The position numbers and the translations under genes are program-made. Under the pieces are notes generated by a model. The model searched no databases. It saw nothing but the letters and a program-made list of their open reading frames with translations, and was not told the origin of the DNA. Positions 10,484 through 20,481 of a DNA stretch of 64,000 nt are shown one piece after another; positions within the stretch are counted from its first letter, which is position 1, and the number at the start of each line of letters is the position of its first letter. The stretch spans positions 83,086 to 147,085 of the forward strand of contig PDIP01000028.1 in the NCBI GenBank assembly GCA_002811645.1, read 5' to 3'. The stretch comes from Corallochytrium limacisporum (lineage: Eukaryota > Opisthokonta).

Positions 10484-10510
10484 ACACACGCACACACACA
10501 CACACACACA
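10484..10510. repeat. AC microsatellite
   Basis: Near-perfect (AC)n run with one ACG interruption in the spacer after the TFIIIC90-like gene. Confidence 0.9.
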
Positions 10511-11195
10511 GATGTCGCACCAACGCAACGGGGTGATGCGTGCGTAAGTCATCCGGAGCAGGTTACTCCGGAAATAGCCTTGGGCACCCACTCCTCCGCC
10601 CAAGTTGCGCCCACCCACCTCCCGATATCCTTTGCAAAATTTGCAACTCCCTCCCCACCGCTCGCTCTCTCCTCTCCACCCCTCTCTCCCCTTGCCATTT
10701 TTTGTTTCCCTCGTCTCGTCCTATCCGAGCTATTTTTGTAATGCTCATCGATGGGACCGGATGAATTTGGGGCGGTGGTATTCCACCATTAGTTGCCGTC
10801 ATCAGCGGTACTTAATGTATTCATCTTTTTGTCCCCGCTTTGGGAAACCCACAAGGCTGTTAACCGTTCCCGCTTCTTCGGCCGCCTCACCACGTCCCGG
10901 ACCGCCGATGGGCAATCGCTGCAGAGGGGGTGGGTGGTGGTGCTGGGTTGAAATGGTTAACCTCACCCCCCCCTCTCCCGCGATCTCTCGTCCTCGCCCC
11001 CTTTGCCTCCGTTTACTCTCCCTCCTTTCCGTCCACCTCCCTTCCCAAAGTAAAGAAAACTTTAACATTTTTTTTTCTTTCGCTCCCAGTGGCACCCGTC
11101 GGGCTGGCGGGCTGCTGTGGTGATTTTCCTGTTGCTTGTATCCGGGTCGAGGCGCACACCGAAAGGGATCAAAAAAAGGGCGATGACGGGAGGTG

Positions 11196-11242
11196 TCCGA
11201 GGTGACAAGGGACCCCCCCCCCCCCCCCCCCTGTCCCCCCCT
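11196..11242 (+). repeat. C-tract minisatellite unit, left of the gap
   Basis: The unit reads TCCGAGGTGACAAGGGA, then 19 C, then TGTCCCCCCCT. The GACAAGGG and CCCTGTC arms on either side of the C-tract are nearly complementary. The same unit resumes on the right of the gap. Confidence 0.8.
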
Positions 11243-11442
11243 NNNNNNNNNNNNNNNNNNNNNNNNNNNNNNNNNNNNNNNNNNNNNNNNNNNNNNNNNN
11301 NNNNNNNNNNNNNNNNNNNNNNNNNNNNNNNNNNNNNNNNNNNNNNNNNNNNNNNNNNNNNNNNNNNNNNNNNNNNNNNNNNNNNNNNNNNNNNNNNNNN
11401 NNNNNNNNNNNNNNNNNNNNNNNNNNNNNNNNNNNNNNNNNN
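11243..11442. other. Assembly gap (200 N)
   Basis: Exactly 200 ambiguous bases flanked by two copies of the same C-tract unit. A round-number gap inside a tandem repeat suggests an array the assembler could not resolve; its true length is unknown. Confidence 0.95.
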
Positions 11443-11485
11443 CCGAGGTGACAAGGGAGCACCACCCCCCCCCCCCCTGTCCCCC
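11443..11485 (+). repeat. C-tract minisatellite unit, right of the gap
   Basis: CCGAGGTGACAAGGGAGCACCA, then 13 C and TGTCCCCC: the same unit as at 11196-11242 with a shorter C-tract and small changes, consistent with a diverged tandem copy. Confidence 0.8.
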
Positions 11486-11538
11486 ACTCCCCTCCCCCTT
11501 CCCTCTTCCTTTCCCTTTTTTTTTTCAGCACGATTACA

Positions 11539-11564
11539 AACACACGCACACACACACACACACA
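11539..11564. repeat. AC microsatellite
   Basis: (AC)n run with one ACG interruption, to the right of the assembly gap. Confidence 0.9.
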
Positions 11565-12795
11565 ACAGCGAAACCACGGCGCTTTGAACAATCTCCCGTC
11601 CCATCCCTTCCCGACCCCCCCTCCCTTCCGAGGGGTGTGTTTCGTAGGTGGGCTGGGTTGGGTGTGCCAGGCACCACAGTGTGATTTTGTTGGGGTCCCT
11701 TTGTTTTTTTTTTCTTCCAACAAAACTTGTAGGGTCAGTGGAAACCGAAGAAGGAAAACTGGAAAAAAACGTGAAGAGAACCTCATAAAATATTAGATAA
11801 AAAAAAAGGAAAGGAGAAAGACAGATAAAGAAGGACCCGAAGGGGGCTGTGTTCGTCCGAGAAGGAAAAAAAACACGAGGGAACACAAGGTCAGAGAGTA
11901 ATTTTGAGTGATGTCAAGCAGAAATATATGATTAGTATGAATGATTGCCAGTCAGAATATTAGCAGTAGGTACCGATCAGGGGGAAACATCTGAGGACCC
12001 GCTGGTGGTGGCACATTCCCTCTTTCCCCAAAAATAGAGAAGTAAGAGCCGGATATAGGTAGTAGCGGTACAGACTCCTCGGGTTGGAGTCTGGTGTTAT
12101 AGTGAGAGATGGGACAAATTTTTTTGGGCTATGCTCTTGTCCTGAAGCGCTCTGTTCCAGTGCGCTACCCACAAGAAAAGGGCGAGGAAAGGAACCGCTC
12201 CGCTTCCGCAGCAGTCAACTTTCTTCAAACAGAAAACGGGAGGTCTTGTGTCCCGAAGGGCAGATGGACACATCTCGGACAGCCACATCTTCCTCTTTGT
12301 GACAGAAAATGGTACTGATTGTATGGCCGTAGATCGGTGGTCCTGGCCTAGGACTGCAAAAGTGAATTTAGCCGATCCCAACTATGCGTCCTTTCAATCA
12401 CCCTAAGCGCGATCGGTCGTTTGGTGGGCAGCGGCCGGTTTGACGTTGTGAAATGCGGGCGGTTTCGTTCACAGCACGCGTCGGTCATTGTCACTCATAC
12501 AAGTGTCACTTTGTGAAGATACATTGTGAGCGCACCATATACTCATAGTATGAAAGTTCCGAGTTAAACCTGCCGAACAGAGAGTAAAAGATGATTACGT
12601 GGGTTTACACATAAGAGGTATTCAAGAATCCTAAACACTTATGTAGTCCTACACGTTGCTTTATTCTCGAGCAGATTAGTGTCTTGCTTGCCGAGACTTG
12701 TTTCGGGTTTGGACTACAAGGCCTAGGAGGACTGTTTGTAGTCAGCGGAAGAAAATACACATACAGCACAGGAAAGCAATAGATAGCGACTAAGG

Positions 12796-14907
12796 ATGGC
12801 GTCGTCGTCAGTCGCCCAACGTGGATCAATGCGTCGGTCAAGTTCAGTGCCTGAGCGTACAGAATTGGATCAATTGATAGCATTTGAAAAATATGTAGAG
12901 CAACCAAAGGAAATGCGGGGTTCGCTTGATCAAGCTGAAGCTAGGGGGAAAATTCCTGCCCCTCGTTCACAGGGGTCCGACGGGGGTGTCAATGACTGTG
13001 GAGAAGGGCCTTCCAATCTCTTTGATAGCCAGGAGAAGTCAACTAGCCGTAGAAGAGTGCAGACAAAGGATGACCTCAGAGAGTTTGTAGACCTTTTGAA
13101 GCTGCCTAAACCTTTTAATGAAATGCGGCGAAAGAAAATTGCAGAAAATCGCCGAGACCTGGCCCTGCAAATGGAGGAGTCCGGCACCGGTCCACTCATT
13201 TCTGTTGGAAATTTTGTCGCCAGCGTGTTTAACAATGGCCTTGACTTGGTCGCTGGGACTGCACGTGTCAGCCTGCAAGCCCTTGACACTGTTACAGATT
13301 ATCTACCCGGTCTGCGAAACACAAAGAAATCCATGGTTCAGTTCGTAGCAATTGCCCATGAAACCTATGTCTTGCCAACTACAGAGGTGGCAGCCGAGGT
13401 CGCAGAGCACTACATCGACAAAGTCATGCATTGGAGCGTACCATCGCTGAAGAAAAGAGCGCTTCAGCGTATCCTTGACACTGCACCATCCTACGAAGAG
13501 TGGAAGGATGCCGCAGAGCAGCTGGATCGTTTGGAAGGTAATGATAAGTGGAAGACGAGCCTGGACGGTGCTCATTTCGATGCAGGACTCATTGCGACTC
13601 GTCTGCAGGAGCTTCGGGAAGCTCGCTTACAGGGTGATGTTAAGCGCATGATGCACCTGCTGCGGTGTGGTTTGTTCCGCAATCTTGGAGGTATGCTGAA
13701 TCCGGAACTACATGAACGCTGCCGTATTGGAACCAAAAAAGTGATCGAAGACTACATCGACGAAGTTGTGCTGCAGCTGGATATGATCGCAAATTGTGAC
13801 GAATCTGCTTTCACAAACCAGGAGCTCATTGACTTCTTCTACTACACACGACAATCATTCGGACGGACCGCCTTCTGCTTGTCCGGTGGTGGTGGATGGG
13901 GCACATTCCACTTTGGCCATCTCACTGGCCTAGTGGAATTGGGCATTGTGCCTCGAGTGCTGTCTGGTTCTTCGGTCGGTAGTCTGGTGGCTGCCATTTT
14001 CTGTTGCAAGACTGACTATGAGCTACTTGAATATGGAGATCCTGACCCTGAGCAATGGATCTTCCTCGAAAGTGCCAACTCTAACCCTCTGATGGATCTC
14101 ACTTGGAGATTCCTCAAGACCGGCTATATCTTTGACCACCAACGGCTTCAAGAGGGTATGAGATCCCATCTCGGCGATATTACTTTCCAAGAGGCGTACA
14201 ATCGCACTCGCCGCATTCTGAACATTTCCATCAACTCCACAAAGGAATTCGAGTCTCCTCGACTCCTGAATCACTTGACTGCACCAGATGTTTTGGTCTG
14301 GTCGGCTGTCGCGGCATCGTGTGCCATTCCTTATGCATTTGCTCCCATCGATCTCATGGCCAAAACCAAGAGTGGAGAGGTCGTGCCATGGAGTATGGAT
14401 AAGGGGAACACATGGTCCGACGGCAGTTTCCAAGCCGATCTACCCATGAATCGCATGGCAGAGTTGTTCAACGTCAATCACTTTATTGTCTTCCAGATTA
14501 ACCCGCATGTAATCCCAGTCCTCAAGTTTGCTCGGATGTTTGATAGTCTGTTCCCGAATGTGCTGTCTTTGATTTCTGCGGAGTATCGCCATCGGTTTAG
14601 TCAACTGTACAATTTGGGCGTCTTCCCCAAGTTTATCAAGTTGTACCATGATCTCTTGGACCAAAAGTACGATGGAGACATTACCATCATGCCAGATGTA
14701 GGACCCGGAGACTATAGTTGGGCTGGACGAAATCCATCGGACTGGTGGATGAAGACTGCTGGAAGTCGTGGTAGGCGCAGCATGTACTCGAAGGCATCGG
14801 TAATGAAGACCCATTTGGCCATCGAGCTGGCCCTCGATGAGAATCTGTACCATGTGCGTCTGCGCGAATTGAACCGTCTGGCTGGAAAGTCTAGTTCAAG
14901 CTCATAA
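12796..14907 (+). CDS. Patatin-like lipase of the SDP1/Tgl3-5 type
   Basis: Predicted triacylglycerol lipase or lysophospholipid acyl-enzyme acting on lipid droplets. It is 703 residues. An N-terminal region (about 1-330, matching the DUF3336-type helical part) precedes the patatin domain. The oxyanion glycines (LSGGGGWGTFH) are followed by the nucleophile motif GSSVG with Ser393, and the dyad Asp is Asp542 in SDGSF. The domain order and the downstream PMNRMAELFNVNHFIV segment are typical of plant SDP1 and yeast Tgl3/4/5. The start is an ATG in an A-rich context; no intron is needed. Family call is firm; the exact substrate is inferred. Confidence 0.92.
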   Translation: MASSSVAQRGSMRRSSSVPERTELDQLIAFEKYVEQPKEMRGSLDQAEARGKIPAPRSQGSDGGVNDCGEGPSNLFDSQEKSTSRRRVQTKDDLREFVDLLKLPKPFNEMRRKKIAENRRDLALQMEESGTGPLISVGNFVASVFNNGLDLVAGTARVSLQALDTVTDYLPGLRNTKKSMVQFVAIAHETYVLPTTEVAAEVAEHYIDKVMHWSVPSLKKRALQRILDTAPSYEEWKDAAEQLDRLEGNDKWKTSLDGAHFDAGLIATRLQELREARLQGDVKRMMHLLRCGLFRNLGGMLNPELHERCRIGTKKVIEDYIDEVVLQLDMIANCDESAFTNQELIDFFYYTRQSFGRTAFCLSGGGGWGTFHFGHLTGLVELGIVPRVLSGSSVGSLVAAIFCCKTDYELLEYGDPDPEQWIFLESANSNPLMDLTWRFLKTGYIFDHQRLQEGMRSHLGDITFQEAYNRTRRILNISINSTKEFESPRLLNHLTAPDVLVWSAVAASCAIPYAFAPIDLMAKTKSGEVVPWSMDKGNTWSDGSFQADLPMNRMAELFNVNHFIVFQINPHVIPVLKFARMFDSLFPNVLSLISAEYRHRFSQLYNLGVFPKFIKLYHDLLDQKYDGDITIMPDVGPGDYSWAGRNPSDWWMKTAGSRGRRSMYSKASVMKTHLAIELALDENLYHVRLRELNRLAGKSSSSS

Positions 14908-15885
14908 CTTTCCACGAGGTAGTGCGCCGGCTGTTTCCTTGCATAGTAGAAATAATAACCATACTCGGATTTACCGTGTTCTGGATAGTTCTCTTTGGTA
15001 CGGTGATGCTGGACAAGAGTTCGTCTCAACGGGTCATCCTAGCCCCCCCCCCCCGGTGGGCCCCCTTTCTTCTCTTTGGGTGCAAACGCTCCGTATACAA
15101 ATATGAAGCCCTGGCGTGGGCACAGGGAGTGGGATTCCCTTTTGGTTCTTTGAGGCGCATTCCAAAATACATAAATATGCTATCCGTATGAATGAATACA
15201 TGGAAAATATATGATATGTGTATGTTAATATCTCATTTTTAAAATTATAAATTATCCGGATACAAATAAATATAGTTTCCCTCAGAGCTGGAAAGGGACG
15301 GACCGCATGTCGATCAGCTGTGGGCCTCTGGGTGCTAGTTGTGTTCTAGCTCAGTTGCTGCGCCAACAAACAACTACATTGCCACCCCCTTTCCCATCTT
15401 TTCACACCCACTGACTGCGCCCCGCAGCAGTCAATGCAGAGCGGAGAGTCTCACCACCCTTCCCTGTCCCCCAAAAGACCAAAAGAGAGCAGGGAATATA
15501 TGCACTTCGTGTCGTCCCGGTGGAAACAAACAAGTCACAACACACGTTAAGAGTTACCAGCCCCTGCAGTCCCCTGAAGCGAAGGGTTATCTAGCCCGAG
15601 ATGCACAATGTGAGGAAAGCGGCCCAAACTCGTGTGCCTTAGCTCGCAAAGCAGATTTACATGCCTAGAGCGGCGAAAGCACTAGAGAGTACCGAAACTG
15701 GTGCCCTTTTTGCAGGGAATAAATATTGTTCCGCGTGAAGGATATACCGATAGAACGATTGAGATTATGGCGGTCTTATCGTCTATCTTACTATTTGAAG
15801 TAGCTACAACGTTATTACAAGAGCCCAAAGCTGGGCTGAGCATGAACGGTCACTAGCTTCACGTAAACATATCCGCAAGGTCACC
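14908..15885. other. Spacer between lipase and ATP synthase g genes
   Basis: No gene recognised. There is a C12 tract with GGTGGG after it (15043-15060), AT-rich sequence with several AATAAA-like signals (15180-15280) suitable for lipase mRNA 3' end formation, and otherwise unremarkable sequence. Confidence 0.5.
15043..15060. repeat. C12 tract followed by GGTGGG
   Basis: A twelve-base C run followed by GGTGGG and then CCCCC, a weaker member of the C-tract/G-tract group seen in other spacers. Confidence 0.75.
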
Positions 15886-16218
15886 ATGAACACTCTCATT
15901 AGGACAGCGCAAACTGGCCTCGGGGCCGTCAGCAGCGTAGTAAACGCTACAGCACCACATGTCAGTAAGTTTGCTTCCAACTACATTAAGGAGGCAGCAC
16001 CTCCCATGCCCAAGGACATGCCTGCCATCACACGGGGATTCACAGATCTAGTGAAGAGCGCACAGCGTATGGAGTTCATGAACGCCACCGTTGGCGAGGT
16101 TGCTCTGTCCGGCGCTGTTTTGTTCGAGGTCTTCGGTTGGTTCATGGTTGGGGAAATCATCGGCCGCCGACACTTCATCGGATACAAGGGTCTCGAGGGC
16201 GCTGACGGTCACCACTAA
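15886..16218 (+). CDS. Mitochondrial ATP synthase subunit g
   Basis: Small membrane subunit of the F1Fo ATP synthase, needed for dimer formation in the inner mitochondrial membrane. It has 110 residues, as usual for the family. The pattern is typical: an amphipathic N-terminal half, then a single membrane span (about 75-95) with a Gly-containing face (FEVFGWFMVGEIIGRR), the GxxxG-like motif that mediates dimerisation. The start ATG follows a short leader. Intronless here. The ends of this gene and PSF1 converge about 115 bases apart. Confidence 0.88.
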   Translation: MNTLIRTAQTGLGAVSSVVNATAPHVSKFASNYIKEAAPPMPKDMPAITRGFTDLVKSAQRMEFMNATVGEVALSGAVLFEVFGWFMVGEIIGRRHFIGYKGLEGADGHH

Positions 16219-16332
16219 ATGTTCTACGGGTATGGAATCCAGAAACGCGAAAATAGAGAAAATTACATAGATGAAACATGAATGCTGTAGTCATACTTTA
16301 TGGTCAACTTCGGAATAGGAAATTGTCAACTT

Positions 16333-17209
16333 TCACATTCTGTCCAAGGCACCCTGCCGTATCAGGTGTTCCACGTCTGAGAAGCGCACCAAGTGCCTGG
16401 AGCCTTTGTGTAAGTGGAGGACACCATTCGCTGTCTGCACGTCCCCTATATCTTCATTGACCACAACTTCCACAAAGATTGATGTGGGCGGCGCCAACCC
16501 CTGTTCATACCAAAACCATCTCGGCAACATCTCCGTTCTGTTAGTAACTGATTGTTCAGACTGGTCCTTGCAGGGCAAAATGGCTCTATACATACCTTTG
16601 TCAGATCTAAATCGATGCTCTCCACACGCATGCTAATCGTCTGCGAATAGTCACCAATGAGCTGAGAGTATCTCTGGAAAAAGGATAATTCCTCTTCGCT
16701 CAAACATTTTGTTTGTTCCTGAGTGAGGCTGCCCTGGTTCCAGAATAGAGCTTCCAATCGACTCATGCGTTCCTTCAAATACGTGATGCCACAGCGAACA
16801 TTGTGATTGACTGCTGCAATCTCTGCCGACAGAATTGCCTCCTCATGAGCTTTGTTTGGCACCCGCCTGTTGACAAGATAAAATAGAGGATGTACAGTGG
16901 TTAGATGAAAGCTCTATCTTTCCCATTTAACATGGTAGAAATACACATAAACATATTCCTCCAGTGTACTTACCTTATACAACTGTCAGAAAGCTCGTTG
17001 ATCTCACACATACAGCCACGCAATCCATTTTCCTGGACAATAAGGGGAATTGAATGAAATAAGCAATGTCTGTTAGTCAAAATGCTGGGTCCAGAAATAT
17101 TTATCCAATAATGTTCAGGTTCTATACCTACGTCGTACGGAGGAAGCGTGTTGGGGCTCCTCAACTCTCGCACCAGTCCAATTCCAGATTTGCAGTAAAT
17201 TCCTACCAT
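16333..17209 (-). CDS. GINS complex subunit PSF1, four exons
   Basis: Component of the GINS tetramer of the CMG replicative helicase. The coding sequence is complement(join(16333..16500,16596..16866,16974..17032,17132..17209)), giving 191 residues. Introns begin GTAGGT, GTAAGT and GTATGT and end CAG; the last has a TACTAAC branch-site-like motif. Phases are 0, 2 and 0. The spliced protein follows PSF1 end to end: MVGIYCKSG..LVREL, LPPYDENGLRG, a VRCGITYLKERM segment like human RRCTVAYLYDRL, and the C-terminal B-domain PPTSIFVEVVV ending with HLIRQGALDRM, like human LIRQGVLEHI. No single frame covers the gene. A TATAAAAGG box lies about 165 bases upstream of the start. This is the clearest intron-containing gene in the window. 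Confidence 0.93.
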
Positions 17210-17370
17210 TGTGTGTGTCCTACAAACTTGTTTTCTTATCTTCTGGTCCGCATCTATGCGAAGAAATCCCTTCTTCCTTTCGCAGACGTATTGTTGATGC
17301 CTATCGGGGTGCTTGTTTCGGGGAACACTGTGATACGCTCGTGGAAAGAGGTGCTCACACGCTGATCACG

Positions 17371-17382
17371 ACCCCTTTTATA
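17371..17382 (-). promoter_or_regulatory. TATA box of the PSF1 gene
   Basis: On the minus strand the sequence is TATAAAAGGGGT, a full TATA consensus, about 165 bases before the PSF1 ATG. Its position supports the start at 17209 rather than a more distant first exon. Confidence 0.55.
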
Positions 17383-17609
17383 GAGATCTCACAAATTTCT
17401 TCAACGGCTGCCAGTTCGAGCCAGTCCTAACCTGATTTTCAGATTCTGCTGGAGAGGATGGAATGTGGGACGACTGTTGGTTGCCTGGCATGGTATTCAC
17501 TGCAGCTGTAGTTTCCCTTTTGGTGTGCTCTTGTCAGAAGACTGCAGGAAGAGGGGCCCTAGGGGAGTTTCGGACACCAAACATTTCGCGCGCATTTCCG
17601 CCCTCCCCT

Positions 17610-17638
17610 CCCCCCCCCCCCCCCCCTGGGGGGGGGGG
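17610..17638. repeat. C17-T-G11 palindrome
   Basis: Seventeen C, one T and eleven G in a row, the longest self-complementary C/G tract in the window, in the PSF1-JMJD7 spacer. Confidence 0.9.
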
Positions 17639-18115
17639 CCGACAGGTGGACCAAGCCACAGAGGAAATCTGGTCCGACAAAAGTAAAGCTAATGAGGAAG
17701 AAAAAGTTGAGCCAAGAGGCATGCGCTCTTCCCTGGCTTCCTCGCACACCAGCGGTGCCAGGGAACCTCGTAGGCCTACCAAGTGTCAAATCGTTGACAA
17801 ATCGTTTGCAACAGGACGGTTTGTTGGTGGTGGTGGAAGCGTCGGTGAAAAGGAACGGTGGGCGACATCGCTTTCACTGCTATGCTACGCGAGGTGAGGC
17901 ACGTTGGCGCAAGAAATCGGGCGGAGTAAATCGGCCCCCCTCCCCTCCGGGAAAAACCCGCCACCTGGTCCCGTTCGCAGACTGTCTTGGTTTGCAAAGA
18001 TGACAAGCATTTTGATGGTATTTTGCTGTTTGAGTAAGGAAACACTGACTACGGAAGGGACAGTCTGAATGTGTGAGTTCATTGGTATAATGGTGTGTTT
18101 GCAGAATGGTGTGAT

Positions 18116-19084
18116 ATGGATGCGCTCAGGAGCGCACTAAGCACGCTTCACGACGAGGTTTACGAGAGCAGCGTAACAGCAGGTGGGCAGATTGAGGAGA
18201 GACACGATGTGCCGACTCCATTGGAGTTCTTGAGAGATTTTGTGAAGCCTAATCGGCCATTGATCGTTCGCGGCTATGCGAACAGTGCAGAATGGAGAGC
18301 GTTCCGCAAATGGCGGGATTCGGAGTATCTCATTACCCAATCAGAGGGCCAAAAGGTAACAGTCAGTGTCACACCAAACGGTCTTGCAGATGCCATAACG
18401 GAGTACAACGGAAAGAAATACTTTGTTTTACCCGAAGAGCGACAAATGACAGTGGAAGAGCTACTTCGGTGCCTGCGAGGGTTGCGGAAAACTGAGAAGT
18501 CAGAAGAGATTTGGTATGCGCAAGGTCAGAATGATTGCTTCCGAAATGAGTTTAGTTTCCTAGCTGATGATATCCCCATGGACATCAGAGTGATGACAAG
18601 CGCTCTGAATAGGCAGCCTGATAATGTAAATATCTGGATTGGTACTGAAAAATCGTACACATCCATGCACAGGGACTTTTTTGAGAACTGGTACGTTGTC
18701 TTGACGGGATCCAAGACGTTTAGGCTTTGCAATCCAAGCGAAGCTGCACGACTTTCTTACAATCGCTACCCGACAAGACAATGGAAGCGGGATCCTTTGT
18801 CGCAAAAATGGAAACTAGAAGAGCTGCAAGATGTGAAGGAAACGCCATGGATTGACGAGACAACTGTTGACCGCCAGCATTCAGCTGTCGTCACCTTGGG
18901 TCCCGGTGATGCACTGTACCTGCCTTCGATGTGGTACCATAACGTGGCCCAGAATGCAATTGATGACGACTTTGTCATTGCGGTCAACTACTGGTATGAC
19001 ATGGACTTTGACGCTCTATACCACTACCGAAAGTTCATCAACGACATTGCGGAAGCATGCAAACAGCAAGACATAGAAGGGTGA
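18116..19084 (+). CDS. JmjC-domain lysyl hydroxylase, JMJD7-like
   Basis: Fe(II)/2-oxoglutarate oxygenase; animal JMJD7 hydroxylates a lysine in DRG1/DRG2 GTPases. The 322-residue protein is collinear with human JMJD7: a PTPLEFLRDFV entry, the VSVTPNGLADA segment, and the JmjC core NIWIGTEKSYTSMHRDFFENWY. Metal ligands are His185, Asp187 and His275 (SMHRD and MWYHNV), and the end has VNYWYDMDFD. The open frame extends upstream to a GTG, but the ATG at 18116 gives the length and N-terminus expected (MDALRSALS). Peptidase activity claimed for some homologues is not judged here. Confidence 0.93.
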   Translation: MDALRSALSTLHDEVYESSVTAGGQIEERHDVPTPLEFLRDFVKPNRPLIVRGYANSAEWRAFRKWRDSEYLITQSEGQKVTVSVTPNGLADAITEYNGKKYFVLPEERQMTVEELLRCLRGLRKTEKSEEIWYAQGQNDCFRNEFSFLADDIPMDIRVMTSALNRQPDNVNIWIGTEKSYTSMHRDFFENWYVVLTGSKTFRLCNPSEAARLSYNRYPTRQWKRDPLSQKWKLEELQDVKETPWIDETTVDRQHSAVVTLGPGDALYLPSMWYHNVAQNAIDDDFVIAVNYWYDMDFDALYHYRKFINDIAEACKQQDIEG

Positions 19085-19691
19085 ATTTTTGTATACCTGC
19101 ACAAGGATCTCCCAAAACTTCCCATCCCTCATTGGAGGGAACCCCCCCTGAAAAACACACACAAATATTCTTACACACAAATTTTTGAAAATTTTCCCCA
19201 TTCTAAGAAAATTTCGTTAGTCTGGTGTACTCCGAAAATTGTTCCCGGTCCGTAATTTCCCTCTAGTACCAAATATACCAGGTGTGCGTTTCTCATCCAC
19301 TCCAATACTGGACTCACCAGGGTTCCAGTGTCCAGGCCATTCAGTATTGAAGGAGATTCTAGCGCTGCGGGTGCCCGTAGGCCGGCCCGGTACTGAACCA
19401 CCTAAGACCCATACCGTCTTCAGAGGCCCTATAGCCAAACTGAAAAGGCAATTGTAACCCGAGCTGCACTAGCACATCTGCCACAGGTCTGTCTGTGTCA
19501 AACGGTTTGAATGTAAGAAACATGGATAGCGTGCAATAGTGAACTAAAAGATGTACAATTGTGGATGAACTATAGGTCTGGGCGGTACCGACCAGGTACA
19601 AGATCTTTCGCAGCAGGTATTCATTCACTTTGAAGATTTTTCCTCATGAACATCGTTTTCATCACGGTTTCAAATCATAAACAATATCAAA
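19085..19691. other. Spacer upstream of eL31
   Basis: No gene recognised. It presumably holds the eL31 promoter; the 60 bases before the start are AT-rich. Confidence 0.45.
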
Positions 19692-20081
19692 ATGGTGAAG
19701 AAGGAGCGTAAGGGAAAGTCCTCTCTGGACGAGGTTGTGACTCGCGAGCTCACTATGAACCTGCACAAGCGTATCCACGGCGTCGGTTTCAAGAAGCGCG
19801 CTCCCCGGGCCATTAAGGAGATCCGCGCTTTCGTCGAGAAGCACATGGGTACCAAGGACGTGCGTGTTTCCACTAGCGTGAACGAGGCTGTCTGGAGCCA
19901 GGGTGTGCGCAATCCCCCTCACCGCCTGCGTCTGCGTCTCCACCGCAAGCGCAACGAGGACGAAGATGCCACCGAGAAGCTGTACACTCTTGTTGAGTAC
20001 ATCCCCATCAAGGACTGGAAGCAGCTGCGTGGTGCTGAGAACCAGGGCCGTCAGTGCGTCACTGTCGATGATGCTGAGTAA
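19692..20081 (+). CDS. 60S ribosomal protein eL31
   Basis: Structural protein of the large cytoplasmic ribosomal subunit near the exit tunnel. It has 129 residues, full length for the family. It is highly conserved: INEVVTREYTIN-like [13 protein letters not shown], then [16 protein letters not shown], the KRNEDED motif and the YTLVEYIP strand, ending VTVDDAE. Codon choice is clearly biased to C-ending codons compared with neighbours, as expected of a strongly expressed gene. It is intronless, although ribosomal protein genes often keep introns in intron-poor lineages. Confidence 0.97.
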   Translation: MVKKERKGKSSLDEVVTRELTMNLHKRIHGVGFKKRAPRAIKEIRAFVEKHMGTKDVRVSTSVNEAVWSQGVRNPPHRLRLRLHRKRNEDEDATEKLYTLVEYIPIKDWKQLRGAENQGRQCVTVDDAE

Positions 20082-20481
20082 GTGTTTTACCTTTCACGTA
20101 TCATATAATTGTTTTGTAGCACGGAAAGTCTCGGGTAAGATTCGGGGTTGGCCAACAACTCTCCCGAGCAAATCGGTCATGAAAGCATAATTCTTTTGTT
20201 CTAACATAACGTAGCAAATTTGTCAGTGAGCACTGTCTCGCTGCTCAAACCGATCCATAACATAAGCACACAGCATACGACATGTTTTTCCGTGATGTCA
20301 TGTCTAAATAGTACTGGAGTGCGAAAGCATGATTGCATGCCCGCACCTCCAACATCCACATCACATCTTATGAACTCACACTTCGTGCGGCTTGCCTGAG
20401 CGCGTCGTCTGTTGGATGGGTCCATATTTCTTTCACATAGGATAATATAAATCATCTCTTTTTGCTTAAGATTGGCTTGGG
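20082..20481. other. Convergent spacer between eL31 and TRIP13
   Basis: About 400 bases between two gene 3' ends. Nothing beyond ordinary AT-richer sequence is seen. Confidence 0.45.

Larger units (their letters stand above)
10190..12793. other. Long low-complexity spacer (about 2.6 kb)
   Basis: No gene supported. It contains two AC microsatellites, pyrimidine-rich stretches (10640-10700, 10960-11050, 11480-11520), a C-tract repeat unit on both sides of a 200-base assembly gap, and purine-rich sequence (11730-11880). Open frames across it translate to Pro-, Arg- or Ser-rich low-complexity peptides and run through the gap, so they are not credible. Confidence 0.6.
17210..18115. other. Divergent promoter region between PSF1 and JMJD7
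   Basis: Carries the PSF1 TATA box and a strong C17-T-G11 palindrome. Open frames on both strands across the palindrome translate to Pro/Gly-rich peptides and are not credible genes. A TTTGCAG acceptor-like site at about 18098-18104 could end a 5'-UTR intron of JMJD7. Confidence 0.5.

Noticed and set aside
11062-11886. Open frames across the 200-base gap
   Set aside because: Unknown bases bridge them and the flanks are C-tract or AC repeats giving Pro, His and Thr runs.
12068-12180. Stem-like sequence resembling part of a tRNA
   Set aside because: No A-box/B-box pair or cloverleaf could be built; only short complementary stretches.
17442-17500. Possible upstream first exon of PSF1 starting MPGNQQSS
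   Set aside because: It lies upstream of a good TATA box, and the ATG at 17209 already gives the expected PSF1 N-terminus.
17463-18045. Pro/Gly-rich frames on both strands around 17610
   Set aside because: Created by the C17-T-G11 palindrome; no conserved motif.
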